Shown here: positions 8,972 through 18,466 of the stretch, piece by piece
Numbering within the stretch: the stretch's first letter is position 1
How the letters are laid out: each line of letters starts with the position of its first letter
Source of the DNA: Cellulophaga sp. HaHaR_3_176
Lineage (GTDB): Bacteria; Bacteroidota; Bacteroidia; Flavobacteriales; Flavobacteriaceae
Assembly (NCBI RefSeq): GCF_019021925.1
Contig: NZ_CP058990.1
Coordinates: forward strand, 3,188,001 to 3,252,000
Direction: 5' to 3'
Length of the DNA stretch: 64,000 nucleotides
Notes under the pieces: model-generated
Databases searched by the model: none
The model's input: only the letters and a program-made list of their open reading frames with translations
What the model was told of the DNA's origin: nothing
Position numbers and translations under genes: made by a program

Positions 8972-10015
8972 TTAACTATTCATAATGGTGTAACCATCTT
9001 CAATAACGTTAATTCCTGTATTTATTATATGTTCTGCTTCCGCTCTATCTAATATCTTACTTGTGGCAACTGTACTATCCATATGAAAAATAGTATGCCT
9101 TTGATTAGAATAGTAACTATACATATTACATAATGCTTTTTCGTGCTTTGAACACTTAACTATAGCTTTTGTTGAATTATTAAATGTAACACTTATTCCT
9201 TTATTATCAAAATGTGCGCCAAAACCCTCTTTAGTTATATTAATACCTTTGTCGGCAAAAACTTGTTTCATTACACCTTCTAAGCCTCTTAACATAGGAA
9301 AAGCAAAAGCAGAATAATCTGTCAATTCTATATCTGTTTTCTTTAATGCTAAAGAAGGACTTATAACACTTTTAATCTTATCATTAAGACGAACACCTGA
9401 TACAGGAAGTCTATTTTCTAATTCACCTATAATATCTTTAGAGGTTAAATTAGTTTCATAATATTCCAATTGTTTATCAATTATATCTTTAAACGGTAAC
9501 AAATCTGATAAAATTATTATTGTATCGTGAAATAACATTCTAGGTTTACCTTGTGCTTGAAATGCATTGTTTTTAAAGTGAATTAGAATTAAATTATCAC
9601 CTTGAACACCCTCTAATTTTACTTGACGACCATTAGGTACTTGCTCATCCGATAGAACAACAGCACTACATTCTTCCTCTAAAAATTCTAAAACAACGTC
9701 AAAATCTTCTGGTCTAATAGCCTTTAAATAGAAACTATTAGCATTAAACTCCTTAATACCACAGTTTTCTAATATATTTTGAGCTATTTCTAAAGACCAT
9801 TCCTGATTCTTACCCGTTTTATACATTAAAGTTGTTGCACCGCCTTTAACATAATAAACATTTAATGTAGCCTCTGCTTTACCAGTTTGCAAAAATTTAT
9901 ACACAAAAAGATTCCCTGGTTTTTCTACAATAGTAATATTAGTAGAAGTACCAACAAAAGCCTCAACAGTTTCCTGTATTAGTGCTCTATTAATATTTAA
10001 TTTTCTAAATGACAT
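8972..10015 (-). CDS. rnlA: RnlA-like RNase LS toxin
   Basis: This 347-residue protein (E. coli RnlA: 357) aligns along its length with RnlA. Matches include TLNVYYVKGGATTLMYKTG in the N-terminal domain, GLEGVMKQVFADKGI followed by GFGAHFDNKG, and the HEPN active-site motif RHTIFHM with Arg306 and His311 in the R-x4-H arrangement used for catalysis. RnlA degrades mRNA, aborting phage infection when its antitoxin is lost. The gene sits at the end of the type I restriction operon, and a -7-like element in the 42-bp gap upstream suggests it can also be transcribed alone. Confidence 0.85.
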   Translation of the reverse strand: MSFRKLNINRALIQETVEAFVGTSTNITIVEKPGNLFVYKFLQTGKAEATLNVYYVKGGATTLMYKTGKNQEWSLEIAQNILENCGIKEFNANSFYLKAIRPEDFDVVLEFLEEECSAVVLSDEQVPNGRQVKLEGVQGDNLILIHFKNNAFQAQGKPRMLFHDTIIILSDLLPFKDIIDKQLEYYETNLTSKDIIGELENRLPVSGVRLNDKIKSVISPSLALKKTDIELTDYSAFAFPMLRGLEGVMKQVFADKGINITKEGFGAHFDNKGISVTFNNSTKAIVKCSKHEKALCNMYSYYSNQRHTIFHMDSTVATSKILDRAEAEHIINTGINVIEDGYTIMNS

Positions 10016-10031
10016 ATAAAAAAATGGGTTG

Positions 10032-10057
10032 CAAATGTATAAATTATTTAATTACAA
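10032..10057 (-). promoter_or_regulatory. Candidate promoter of rnlAB
   Basis: On the minus strand TACATTTG (10039-10032) matches TAnnTTTG exactly, with a TTG (10057-10055) 15 bp upstream of it. That spacing is shorter than usual. The -7 element ends 17 nt before the rnlA ATG. It lies in the only gap longer than 10 bp among the seven genes, so rnlAB may have a private promoter in addition to read-through from hsdR. Confidence 0.45.
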
Positions 10058-10963
10058 TTATATAGCTTGTTTAATTAAGTATAAAATATACTCTAAATTG
10101 TCATTGTTAGTTATTACTAATTCATAATCTCCATTACCCCAATGTCCTGTATTTGATACATCACGCATTAGATTTTTAGGGTCTTCTAGTTTACCTTTTT
10201 GTAGATTTATAAATAGTTTTATTCCTTTCTTTAGTGTTACAATATCTGCTATATTTTTATCCTTTTTAAAAGCTATGTATAGTTTTTTAGGCTCTAACTC
10301 AATATCATCTGCTAAAGCTAAAATAGCATCTTTATAGGTTTCGTAAAGTTCTTTTACTTTATCTGGATAACTATCTAAATGAAATTCTTCTGTATATACT
10401 TTTATCTCTTTTGTAACTGCTTCTAATTGTGTATTGCTTGATGTAATTGGCTTGATACTTTCTGCCGATTTACTTTTCTTTATTTGGTTTACACTAATTA
10501 AATTGTTTTCATAGCGTTTAACTTCCCATAACTCAATAGCAATATCTTTAAAGTTTGTTGCTGTTCTTTGATTTTCTGTAAAACTTGTAGATACAAATAC
10601 TACTCTTGTTTGACTCCAATCAACATCAGTACGTTTTAAATTTTGCTTCAATGTTTCGTTATACTCAACTATAAAATCTGCTTTATTTTCTAGCATTAAA
10701 CTTAAATATGTAAAACCTTGATCTACTACACTTATATTTCTACTACGTTTATATTCAATAATTATAAAAGCATTTGACTGTGTATCGTAAGCCAAAGTAT
10801 CTATGCGTTTATTTTTAATAGAGAACTCAGATTTTACTAATTGTAAATCCATTAACTCATTTAAATTATTTTCAAAAAGTGATTGTATTTCTCTTTCTAA
10901 TTTAAATGGTTTCTCTTTTAAAATACTAATAGATTCTTTTGAATTTAAGTTGTATAAATGCAT
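10058..10963 (-). CDS. DUF5655-type PD-(D/E)XK nuclease-like protein
   Basis: The N-terminal half of this 301-residue protein has a PD-(D/E)XK nuclease core: KNKRIDTLAYD supplies the Asp (about 55) and FIIIEYKRS supplies the E-x-K (about 69-71). The C-terminal 100 residues (YETYKDAILAL to the end) resemble DUF5655, often found beside type I restriction genes. The function of DUF5655 proteins is not established. DNA cleavage is inferred from the fold motif. The gene starts 6 bp after the pentapeptide gene and lies between hsdS and rnlA, so it is probably part of the same defence transcript. Confidence 0.72.
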   Translation of the reverse strand: MHLYNLNSKESISILKEKPFKLEREIQSLFENNLNELMDLQLVKSEFSIKNKRIDTLAYDTQSNAFIIIEYKRSRNISVVDQGFTYLSLMLENKADFIVEYNETLKQNLKRTDVDWSQTRVVFVSTSFTENQRTATNFKDIAIELWEVKRYENNLISVNQIKKSKSAESIKPITSSNTQLEAVTKEIKVYTEEFHLDSYPDKVKELYETYKDAILALADDIELEPKKLYIAFKKDKNIADIVTLKKGIKLFINLQKGKLEDPKNLMRDVSNTGHWGNGDYELVITNNDNLEYILYLIKQAI

Positions 10964-10969
10964 TAAATA

Positions 10970-12184
10970 TTATTTAAATTTTCTGAATGCTTGAATTGTT
11001 TGATAAATACCATATCCAACAGCAATTCGACCAAAGAAGTCAAATAAATATGCTATACCATAAAACCTCAAATCAAAGCTATCAAGATAAGTTATTCTAC
11101 GTGTTGGGTTTAGAAAGTTGAAGAGGAATTTAACTCCTTTTATAAAATAGTCTTTATTAAATTCACAACCCCAACAAAAATGACGATGAAATTCTTCTGT
11201 GAATACAAGCGTAAGGAAACCAAATAAAATGACCATTACTGAAGTAAACCAAATACCATTTCTAAAATCTGATTGATAGTGATTTGATAATCGGTTGAAT
11301 CTTAGAATCAATTTATCACCTTTATTTACCGTTGAGTCTTTATCTTTTAATTTTGCTTTTACTAATTCTTTTAATGCTCTTTTTTCTTCTCTCTGCATTA
11401 AAATTGAGTCTGAATAATTACCTATATCTTCAAATGCTTTTTTTAAAACTTGAAATGTATGAACTTTATTTACTAATGGTATTATTGCATCTCTATCTAC
11501 ATAATTTTGAAAAGTCTCATCATCTTTACCAACATACTCAGCCTTAAATTCTTTGAAATTAAATTGTAAGTCGAAAGGTTGTAATGTGCCTGATATTATG
11601 GATTGCGATAGGTCAACACCTTTATTAAATTTTGTTCTTGCAAAAATAACTTTAGTAGAAAACAACGAATAAGTAAATAAAACATTACTTATAAATGTCG
11701 CCATACTAAAGACTGTCGTTTTATTAAAATCTGTCTTATAAAAAATTATATCCTGATTAAAAGTAGTTAACCAAAAGTCTGCTAAACCGTTAAATGTAGT
11801 ATTACGAAATGAAGCATTGTTTACACTACAATTATGCATTCTAAACTTATTATTGAATATAATGTCATCAAATTGTATTTGCTCTTGAAACTCACATTCT
11901 TCAAATGTTACGCTTTCACTAAATACATTAGTTTCATCTTCATTAAACAAATCTGGTTCTTGATTATTATCCTCAACTACTTGAACTAATTGAACACCCT
12001 TACAGAAAAGTATAGGTTGTGAGAAGTCACAATCTGTGAAGATTAATTCTCTGTGTTGTGGTTCAATCTCTATATAGAAATTAAATATTCTTGAAGTGAA
12101 TCTTATGGGTGTAGAATTACCTAAGCCCTCAGCTAAATTAAAGCGAGCATTGAAATCTTGTTCTGTGATTACTGTTTTAGGCAT
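10970..12184 (-). CDS. Pentapeptide-repeat protein with a C-terminal membrane domain
   Basis: This 404-residue protein has degenerate pentapeptide repeats at about 55-205 (for example CSVNNASFRNTTFNG), which form a right-handed beta-helix. A charged helical linker follows (about 235-310), then a membrane helix at about 320-340 (GIWFTSVMVILFGFLTLVF) and a second hydrophobic segment at about 373-396 (GIAYLFDFFGRIAVGYGIY). The gene overlaps hsdS by 8 bp, so translation is coupled to the restriction operon. A membrane protein is not a normal part of type I systems. A pore- or channel-type effector is possible, but no activity can be read from the sequence. Confidence 0.75.
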   Translation of the reverse strand: MPKTVITEQDFNARFNLAEGLGNSTPIRFTSRIFNFYIEIEPQHRELIFTDCDFSQPILFCKGVQLVQVVEDNNQEPDLFNEDETNVFSESVTFEECEFQEQIQFDDIIFNNKFRMHNCSVNNASFRNTTFNGLADFWLTTFNQDIIFYKTDFNKTTVFSMATFISNVLFTYSLFSTKVIFARTKFNKGVDLSQSIISGTLQPFDLQFNFKEFKAEYVGKDDETFQNYVDRDAIIPLVNKVHTFQVLKKAFEDIGNYSDSILMQREEKRALKELVKAKLKDKDSTVNKGDKLILRFNRLSNHYQSDFRNGIWFTSVMVILFGFLTLVFTEEFHRHFCWGCEFNKDYFIKGVKFLFNFLNPTRRITYLDSFDLRFYGIAYLFDFFGRIAVGYGIYQTIQAFRKFK

Positions 12185-13514
12185 TCTTTTGATATACTTC
12201 CTGCGGTTCTGCTGCTTGATTAATATGTTCTTGTGCTTCTTTAACCGTTACTTGACCATTCATTAGCATTGGCAATAACCAATCTCTTAAATCTGCTAAT
12301 TTTTGATTTTCTCTTAGATTCTTTTGCTTTTTTGCGTGTATCGGTTTTATTTTTTGGTAAAACTTTTCTACGATGTCTTTTTTAGGAAAGACCGTTTTAT
12401 AATTGGTTACAAAGCTCTCGAACAATAAGTTTTTAATACCACTTGTTTTACCTTCCCAACCAAATAATACTCCTGCATCATATAACCTTTGCCATTGGTA
12501 CACGAAATTATACAAATAGGTTTCATCTTTTAAAGTAACTGCTTTACAAAAGTTAGAACAGATTAATGGATTCTCAAAACGCTCTAAAGTTTCTTGTGTT
12601 ATAAAAGCCATTCTACCTGTAGATTGTGTTGGACTACCTCCAGATATTTCTATTATTAAATCTCCTTCTTCTAATAGTTTATGAGTATTTTTTTCTAAAA
12701 TAAAACGCTCTGGTGCTTTTACTACACCATTGCCATTTAAACCATTAATATCTGCACCACGAATACAAGATACTTGCTCTGTATAATTACCCTGTTTAAA
12801 CTCTTTACCCCAATCTCCACTTTTATCTTTTTCTATCCAATCTGCAATAGTTTTATATTGCCAACCTTCAGGTATATCTTTTTTCAGGGTTACATTATAC
12901 ACGATTTTACCACCTGACGCTTTATAAGGTTTACCGTTGGCATCTGGAAAATCAAATTGCACAAACCAATAGTTATAAATGGTTTTTGCTATTGCTTCTA
13001 ATTCATTGTTGATTTTACTATTGATCTCTATTTTATAATCTAAATCCCCTAAAACCTTAGCGATTTGTTTTTGAACAGGTATTTCAGGATAGTTTATTAT
13101 TAAATTTCTAATATTATCATTATAAAGTCTTTTTATAGTACTACCATTAGTGGCTATCCAAGGTTGAGTTTGATAATAATAATAAAGAAAACTATTTAAT
13201 ACTTTTTCCTCATTATTTTTTATCCATACAATATTTGAATCTTGGAAATATGCTGGCTTACCATCATAAATAACAGTTTTTCCTATAGTACCAGCAGCAG
13301 AAATTAGTATATCTCCTTTTTTGGGGTGATTATATTTCATACGATATTCATCGTATAAAGTTTTCGAAATGAAATTTACAGGTTCGCTTCCAAATGTTGA
13401 AATTTTATAAAATGGAATCTCTCCAAAATCTGAAGTTTGACTTTTCAAAACACGTTTACACATAACAACTTTACCAATATCACCGAGCTTTGATATTTTA
13501 TTACCTTTATTCAT
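12177..13514 (-). CDS. hsdS: Type I restriction-modification specificity subunit HsdS
   Basis: This 445-residue protein has two target-recognition domains (about 1-150 and 215-390), each followed by a conserved helical spacer (VQKQIAKVLGDLDYKIEINS near 155-180 and a second near 395-425). It would read the bipartite DNA target of the HsdRMS complex. It overlaps hsdM upstream by 8 bp and the pentapeptide gene downstream by 8 bp. Length and layout are normal, with no sign of truncation or of inverted repeats for phase-variable swapping. Confidence 0.93.
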   Translation of the reverse strand: MNKGNKISKLGDIGKVVMCKRVLKSQTSDFGEIPFYKISTFGSEPVNFISKTLYDEYRMKYNHPKKGDILISAAGTIGKTVIYDGKPAYFQDSNIVWIKNNEEKVLNSFLYYYYQTQPWIATNGSTIKRLYNDNIRNLIINYPEIPVQKQIAKVLGDLDYKIEINSKINNELEAIAKTIYNYWFVQFDFPDANGKPYKASGGKIVYNVTLKKDIPEGWQYKTIADWIEKDKSGDWGKEFKQGNYTEQVSCIRGADINGLNGNGVVKAPERFILEKNTHKLLEEGDLIIEISGGSPTQSTGRMAFITQETLERFENPLICSNFCKAVTLKDETYLYNFVYQWQRLYDAGVLFGWEGKTSGIKNLLFESFVTNYKTVFPKKDIVEKFYQKIKPIHAKKQKNLRENQKLADLRDWLLPMLMNGQVTVKEAQEHINQAAEPQEVYQKNA

Positions 13515-15135
13515 ATATCAATCCTTCTAAATTATTATGAATTACAGCTTCTAAAGCTTTGTTTTCTTCAAAAAGATTACTTAAATTACTTTTATAACTA
13601 ATTATTTTATTGTCAAACTCTTCAGCTGTTATATCAATGTATTCAATTTTTACTTCAAAATATTGACCTGCACTTAATGAATAGTTTTTAACTTTTAAAT
13701 CATCATATGAAACCACTACTGATAAATCTTCAACTACTTCTTTGTTGTTAAACATATCAATTATTCTCTCCTCTTCCTTTACAGACAATACTGTTTTTTG
13801 AGTTTTACCATCCTTAACTTTTGTTCCTAAATTAGACGCATCAATCAATACAACATCTTCGGTATTATTTTTATCTAAAAAGATAATAGACACGTTAGTC
13901 CCAGTTGTAGCAAAAATATTAGAAGGCATCGTTATTACACCTGCAAGCATTTTGCTTTTCACCATATTTTCTCTTATCTTTAAATCTATACCCGATTGTT
14001 TCGTAATAAAACCTGTAGGCACAACAATCGCTGCTTTACCTGTTTTCGTTAAGCTATGCATAATGTGTTGCAAAAACAGACTATAAATAGACATACTGCT
14101 TTTTTTACTTTTCGGAACATTTGGGATTCCTGCAAAAAAACGTTCGTTATTTTCTTTACTATCTAAATCGTCTCGATACTCGCTAAAATCTAAATTAAAA
14201 GGTGGGTTTGATACTATATAGTCAAACTTCTGTAATTGGTTATTAACATCTTTATGATAAGGTGATAGAATCGTATTACCACGCACTACATTTTGTAATG
14301 AGTGCACTAAATTGTTTAGTATTAGGTTTAAACGCAATAGTTTAGACGATTTTTTAGACACATCTTGTGAGTAAATAGTACATTTATCTTCACCAATGGC
14401 GTGTGCTAAATTCATTAACAACGTTCCCGAACCTGCACTTGGATCATAACACGTAACATCTTGAATATTATCTTCTGTTACCATAATAGAAGCCATAATT
14501 TTAGCTACTGCGTGCGGTGTGTAATACTCCGCATACGTGCCACCACTGTCGTTATTATAGTCTTTTATTAAGTACTCAAAAATAGTAGCATAGAAATCGT
14601 ATTTTTCATTGAAAATATGCTCAAAACTAAAATCTACTAATTGATTTACAATTGCTTTACAAAAAGCATTTCGTTCTGCCGTTTCTACAATTTCACTAAT
14701 ACGTTCAAATAATGGTTCTTTAGAACCTCCAGTCGTTTTTACTGAGAAGATGTCATTATTTTGAATGGCAATATCCATTAAGGTATCATCAAACGTTTTA
14801 GCAAAATCTGGTGTGTTTTGTATATCGAACAAATGCGAAATAAAATGTTGCGGTTGTAATACTGCTGTGTCTGCATTTAACTGTAAGGTTAGCATTTCAT
14901 AATCTTCATCAGGTAATGCTTCAATTGCTTTCTGCCATTTTTCTGCTTTAGCTAATTCAGGATTTAATTGTTTTACCTCGTAAGCAAATTTGTCGTTTAA
15001 AAACTTATATAGAAATACCTGCGTAATAATTTTATATTCGTCTCCATCATTACCCAAACCATAATTAGAACAAATACCTTTAAGGCTGTCTATTAGGTTT
15101 TTTACTTCTGTTTGAAATTGTACTGTTGCTGTCAT
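13507..15135 (-). CDS. hsdM: Type I restriction-modification DNA methyltransferase HsdM
   Basis: This 542-residue adenine methyltransferase has an N-terminal HsdM_N domain (about 8-160), the AdoMet-binding motif DPSAGSGTLL (231-240) and the catalytic NPPF motif (310-313). Together with HsdS it methylates the host target and protects it from HsdR. The gene lies 10 bp after hsdR and overlaps hsdS by 8 bp. All motifs are intact. Confidence 0.95.
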   Translation of the reverse strand: MTATVQFQTEVKNLIDSLKGICSNYGLGNDGDEYKIITQVFLYKFLNDKFAYEVKQLNPELAKAEKWQKAIEALPDEDYEMLTLQLNADTAVLQPQHFISHLFDIQNTPDFAKTFDDTLMDIAIQNNDIFSVKTTGGSKEPLFERISEIVETAERNAFCKAIVNQLVDFSFEHIFNEKYDFYATIFEYLIKDYNNDSGGTYAEYYTPHAVAKIMASIMVTEDNIQDVTCYDPSAGSGTLLMNLAHAIGEDKCTIYSQDVSKKSSKLLRLNLILNNLVHSLQNVVRGNTILSPYHKDVNNQLQKFDYIVSNPPFNLDFSEYRDDLDSKENNERFFAGIPNVPKSKKSSMSIYSLFLQHIMHSLTKTGKAAIVVPTGFITKQSGIDLKIRENMVKSKMLAGVITMPSNIFATTGTNVSIIFLDKNNTEDVVLIDASNLGTKVKDGKTQKTVLSVKEEERIIDMFNNKEVVEDLSVVVSYDDLKVKNYSLSAGQYFEVKIEYIDITAEEFDNKIISYKSNLSNLFEENKALEAVIHNNLEGLIYE

Positions 15136-15145
15136 TTATTTTTAT

Positions 15146-18100
15146 CTAAGCTGTACGCCCGTGAAATTCGTTAGTATATTCTTGAACTACTAAATTATTT
15201 ATGAATTTAGACGTCTCTGGATTTAGTTTAATATTGTTTTGTTTTACAAATTGATTAATTACCAATTTAATCATCATCTTATCTAAATAGCCTTCATTTT
15301 GTAATAGCCTACTATTTTGTATTACTTGTAGGTCTGCTTCACTTTTAACCGATTGTAAAGCTTCAAACAATTGGCTTTCTCTTTTTGTTAAACCACCTTT
15401 TTCTACCAATCGTTTATGAATACGACAGTATTTAGGATCGTTATCATATTTAGCCTGTAATAGTTTATTTTGTCTGTTTAACTCTAATATTTTTGCGTGA
15501 ATTTCTTTTAACGCTCCAATATTAGCTTTCATATCCTCTTGCGTTACTTCGTTTAGTTTTTTCTTTTTAAAGAGACGCTCTAATTCATCGTACAAACTTA
15601 CAAATTCAGGGTCTTTTTTATCAAAATTACTTGCTAATTCTTCCCTTGTTTTACGAAGCGTATCTTTTAGTTGGTCTGCTAAGATTAGTTCTTCTTCTCC
15701 AACTTTGTTAAACATAAAAATAACATCCTCTAAAGCAACATTTAAGAGGTTAGTTGTATCTATATTATTTTCTAATGCTTCCTTTTGATTTAGTAATTGT
15801 AAATGATTATTGGCTTCTCTATATAATACGGATAGCTTTTTAAAATCTACTTTTTCCAATAATTCATAATGCCCAAATAAACGAATTAGATTGTACAGAC
15901 TTTTAGCATTACCTAAAGCCTTTACTATACCTAACATTTTTTTACGATCTGATATTTGAGAAATTTGCTGTGAGAAGTTTTCAGCATTTAAAGTATCATA
16001 ATGAAATAATATCTCTTTTATATCTGCTATTTCCTCTTGAATTTCTTCTTTAGATTTAAAGATGTTAGAGTAATGCTCCATTTCATCACCTAAAACCTCT
16101 TGTAACTCTTCAAAATAGTCTTTATTAGTTTTATCAAACTCTGCTTTAATGTCTGCAAAATCGACTACAAAACCATATTTATAATCTTTATATGTTCTAT
16201 TTACTCTAGTTAAGGTTTGTAATAGATTATGCTTTTTAATTAAACGACCTATGTATAGTTTCTTTAGTCTTTTAGCATCGAAACCAGTTAATAGCATATT
16301 GTAAACAAAAAGAAAATCTATTTTACCATCTTTAAAATCTTCTACTTCTTGTTTACGTTCTTCTTTAGTACCTATGTCGTGAAGAATTAAAGCTGCTTTT
16401 TTAACCTTATAGCTTTCTCTTTTTTTATCTCCATAAGATTCTCTTTCCTCTGCTACTTTATCTAAAACAACAGCATCACTATCTCTATATTTATTATTGA
16501 ATATTTCAAATAACATTTTAGCTTGATCTGAACTGTCACAAACTACCATTGCACCAACTGATGCATCGTTATTCATTAATCTAAAACTTTCAAAATCTTC
16601 AACAATGTAATCTAACATTGGTTCTGCAAAACGTGCATCTGCATAGATTTTCTTTTTAGGAACATCTCCTTGTAATACTTTAATTTCTTTTAAGGCTTGC
16701 TCTAAAACCATTTTATAATTAGATGCTATTTCTTCTCTAATTAGTTTTAGTGTATAACCATCTGCAATAGATGCATTGTAGTAGTACTTATGAATATAAT
16801 CACCAAATAATGTTTTAGAATTATATTCTGTACCTAATAAAGGCGTACCGGTTAATCCAATTTTAATAGCATTTTTATCTGACTGTTCTAAATTTGCTAA
16901 AAAACTACCTTCTGGATTATAACTACGGTGTACCTCGTCTAAGAAATAAACACGTTGAATATTAATATCATAATCTTGTTCTGTTACTATTTTAGCATCT
17001 TCTGAAAACTTTTGAATATTTACTACTGTAATTTCTGCGTTTCCTCTTTCGTTATGTAATGCTGCTTTAGATTTTATATCTGCAACAAACTCATTTCTTG
17101 AATTAACAATATGCACCGTTAACCCTCTGCCTGTAAACTCTCTTTTAGCTTGAATTAATAAGTCTAATCTATCTACTATAAAATAGAATTTTGGTATTAC
17201 ATTTTGTTTTTGATAATAGTCTGTTAGAAACTTAACATTGTAATACGTTAATGCTGTTTTACCACTTCCTTGTGTATGCCATATAATACCTTTTCTTATA
17301 CCCTCATTTAGTTTATTCTCTATTGCTTTTGTTGCAAATAATTGCGGATAACGCATTATATGTTTTTGTAAGCCTGAACTTTCATTTATATAAGCTATTG
17401 CATACTGTAGCACAAAAGACAATCTATCTTTAGAGAATAAAGAAGTAGATACTCTATTTGTTGGTGTATTGGAATCTTTATTGGTTAAAAACTCTGGTGA
17501 GTGCTTTATAATAACTAAATTATTATCTTTTAGAACTTCATTTTCTGTAGTATCATTTTCAGGTAATAAAAGACTATTTAAATCAAACGGTTCTTCTTCT
17601 CTGAAATAATTAAATATTGGTTTGTGATATGATGGTGATGCATAAAATACACCTTGTATAGTATCCATATCATCACTATCGTATTCCATATTATTAGAGA
17701 ATACCATTAACTGTGTAATGTTTACAAAACGTCTAAACTTTTTGTTTTGAAAACGTTTATTAATTCTAGTACGCTCTGCAATAATACCTTCTCTATTATT
17801 AGGTTTTTTAACCTCTATAAAGACTAAAGGCAACCCATTAACTAAAAGAATTATATCAGGTCTAAATTCTTCATCACCATTTTTATAAGTTAGTTCTGTA
17901 ACAACTTTAAATGTATTGTTTTCAAAGTTTTCGAAATCAATAATCTTATGTCCCGTTTTTTGACTTATTCTTTCATAGAATGCTTTTCCTAAATCTTCAT
18001 TATCCAAAAGTAATGATACATCACTTAATAATCTTTTAGCTTCATCTATCTCTAAATCATTGTTTATCTTTTGGATGCTTTCAATAAATATATTTGTAAA

Positions 18101-18214
18101 TATGTTTGTTTCTTCATTCCAAACTGCACCCTTTAATGATAAATATTTATATCCTAAACGAGTAAGATGTAATATTGATGGTATTTTAACTCTTGAATCT
18201 TCGTTGAATTTCAT
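15146..18214 (-). CDS. hsdR: Type I restriction endonuclease subunit HsdR
   Basis: This 1022-residue motor and nuclease subunit has the PD-(D/E)XK site near the N-terminus (FRPD at 117-120, FIEVKK at 132-137), Walker A QGSGKT (315-320), a Walker B/DEVH-type motif (YFLDEVHRS near 425) and later SF2 motifs (GLTGTPLLG, LLTGFDAKRL). It translocates unmethylated DNA and cuts it at a distance. It is the first gene of the seven-gene run ending in rnlB. The start codon is preceded by a 252-bp region rich in inverted repeats. Confidence 0.95.
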   Translation of the reverse strand: MKFNEDSRVKIPSILHLTRLGYKYLSLKGAVWNEETNIFTNIFIESIQKINNDLEIDEAKRLLSDVSLLLDNEDLGKAFYERISQKTGHKIIDFENFENNTFKVVTELTYKNGDEEFRPDIILLVNGLPLVFIEVKKPNNREGIIAERTRINKRFQNKKFRRFVNITQLMVFSNNMEYDSDDMDTIQGVFYASPSYHKPIFNYFREEEPFDLNSLLLPENDTTENEVLKDNNLVIIKHSPEFLTNKDSNTPTNRVSTSLFSKDRLSFVLQYAIAYINESSGLQKHIMRYPQLFATKAIENKLNEGIRKGIIWHTQGSGKTALTYYNVKFLTDYYQKQNVIPKFYFIVDRLDLLIQAKREFTGRGLTVHIVNSRNEFVADIKSKAALHNERGNAEITVVNIQKFSEDAKIVTEQDYDINIQRVYFLDEVHRSYNPEGSFLANLEQSDKNAIKIGLTGTPLLGTEYNSKTLFGDYIHKYYYNASIADGYTLKLIREEIASNYKMVLEQALKEIKVLQGDVPKKKIYADARFAEPMLDYIVEDFESFRLMNNDASVGAMVVCDSSDQAKMLFEIFNNKYRDSDAVVLDKVAEERESYGDKKRESYKVKKAALILHDIGTKEERKQEVEDFKDGKIDFLFVYNMLLTGFDAKRLKKLYIGRLIKKHNLLQTLTRVNRTYKDYKYGFVVDFADIKAEFDKTNKDYFEELQEVLGDEMEHYSNIFKSKEEIQEEIADIKEILFHYDTLNAENFSQQISQISDRKKMLGIVKALGNAKSLYNLIRLFGHYELLEKVDFKKLSVLYREANNHLQLLNQKEALENNIDTTNLLNVALEDVIFMFNKVGEEELILADQLKDTLRKTREELASNFDKKDPEFVSLYDELERLFKKKKLNEVTQEDMKANIGALKEIHAKILELNRQNKLLQAKYDNDPKYCRIHKRLVEKGGLTKRESQLFEALQSVKSEADLQVIQNSRLLQNEGYLDKMMIKLVINQFVKQNNIKLNPETSKFINNLVVQEYTNEFHGRTA

Positions 18215-18293
18215 AGTCTTCTAAATTAAGAAAAGCTACCAATATATAATTACGGATTTCAATAAATATATAAAACTAGAATTATATAAATCC

Positions 18294-18332
18294 TGAATGA
18301 GAGTAAATTAGTTTAAAATTTACTCTCGTTCA
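18294..18332. promoter_or_regulatory. Long inverted repeat upstream of hsdR
   Basis: Arms of 16 bp (18294-18309 and 18317-18332) pair with a single mismatch. The inner 11 bp (GAGAGTAAATT / AATTTACTCTC) are perfect, and the loop is 7 nt. It lies 80-118 bp upstream of the hsdR ATG. No T-tract follows it on the minus strand, so an operator or a leader hairpin controlling the restriction operon is more likely than a terminator. Confidence 0.5.
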
Positions 18333-18369
18333 AGATTTGGGAGTAAAGCTTACCCTTGTAGTTTTTCCG

Positions 18370-18445
18370 TTTTAAAAATCAGTGAATTTTTTCCTATATG
18401 CGCTAAAAATCAACTGATTTTTAAAATGCGCCTCAGCGGCAGGCG
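18370..18445. promoter_or_regulatory. Second inverted repeat and GC-rich hairpin between hsdR and the upstream gene
   Basis: A perfect 14-bp inverted repeat (TTTTAAAAATCAGT at 18370-18383, ACTGATTTTTAAAA at 18413-18426) encloses 29 nt. It is followed at once by a GC-rich segment with CGCC/GGCG arms (18429-18445) that stands out from its AT-rich surroundings. It lies just beyond the stop codon of the 325-aa gene. It may be a transcription end for the mobilization block or a structured RNA. Confidence 0.4.
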
Positions 18446-18466
18446 TCACATCTAGATTGGCATTAA

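Noticed and set aside
12177..13514. Phase-variable hsdS locus
   Set aside because: A single complete hsdS is present. No partial hsdS copies, inverted repeats or local recombinase were seen next to it.
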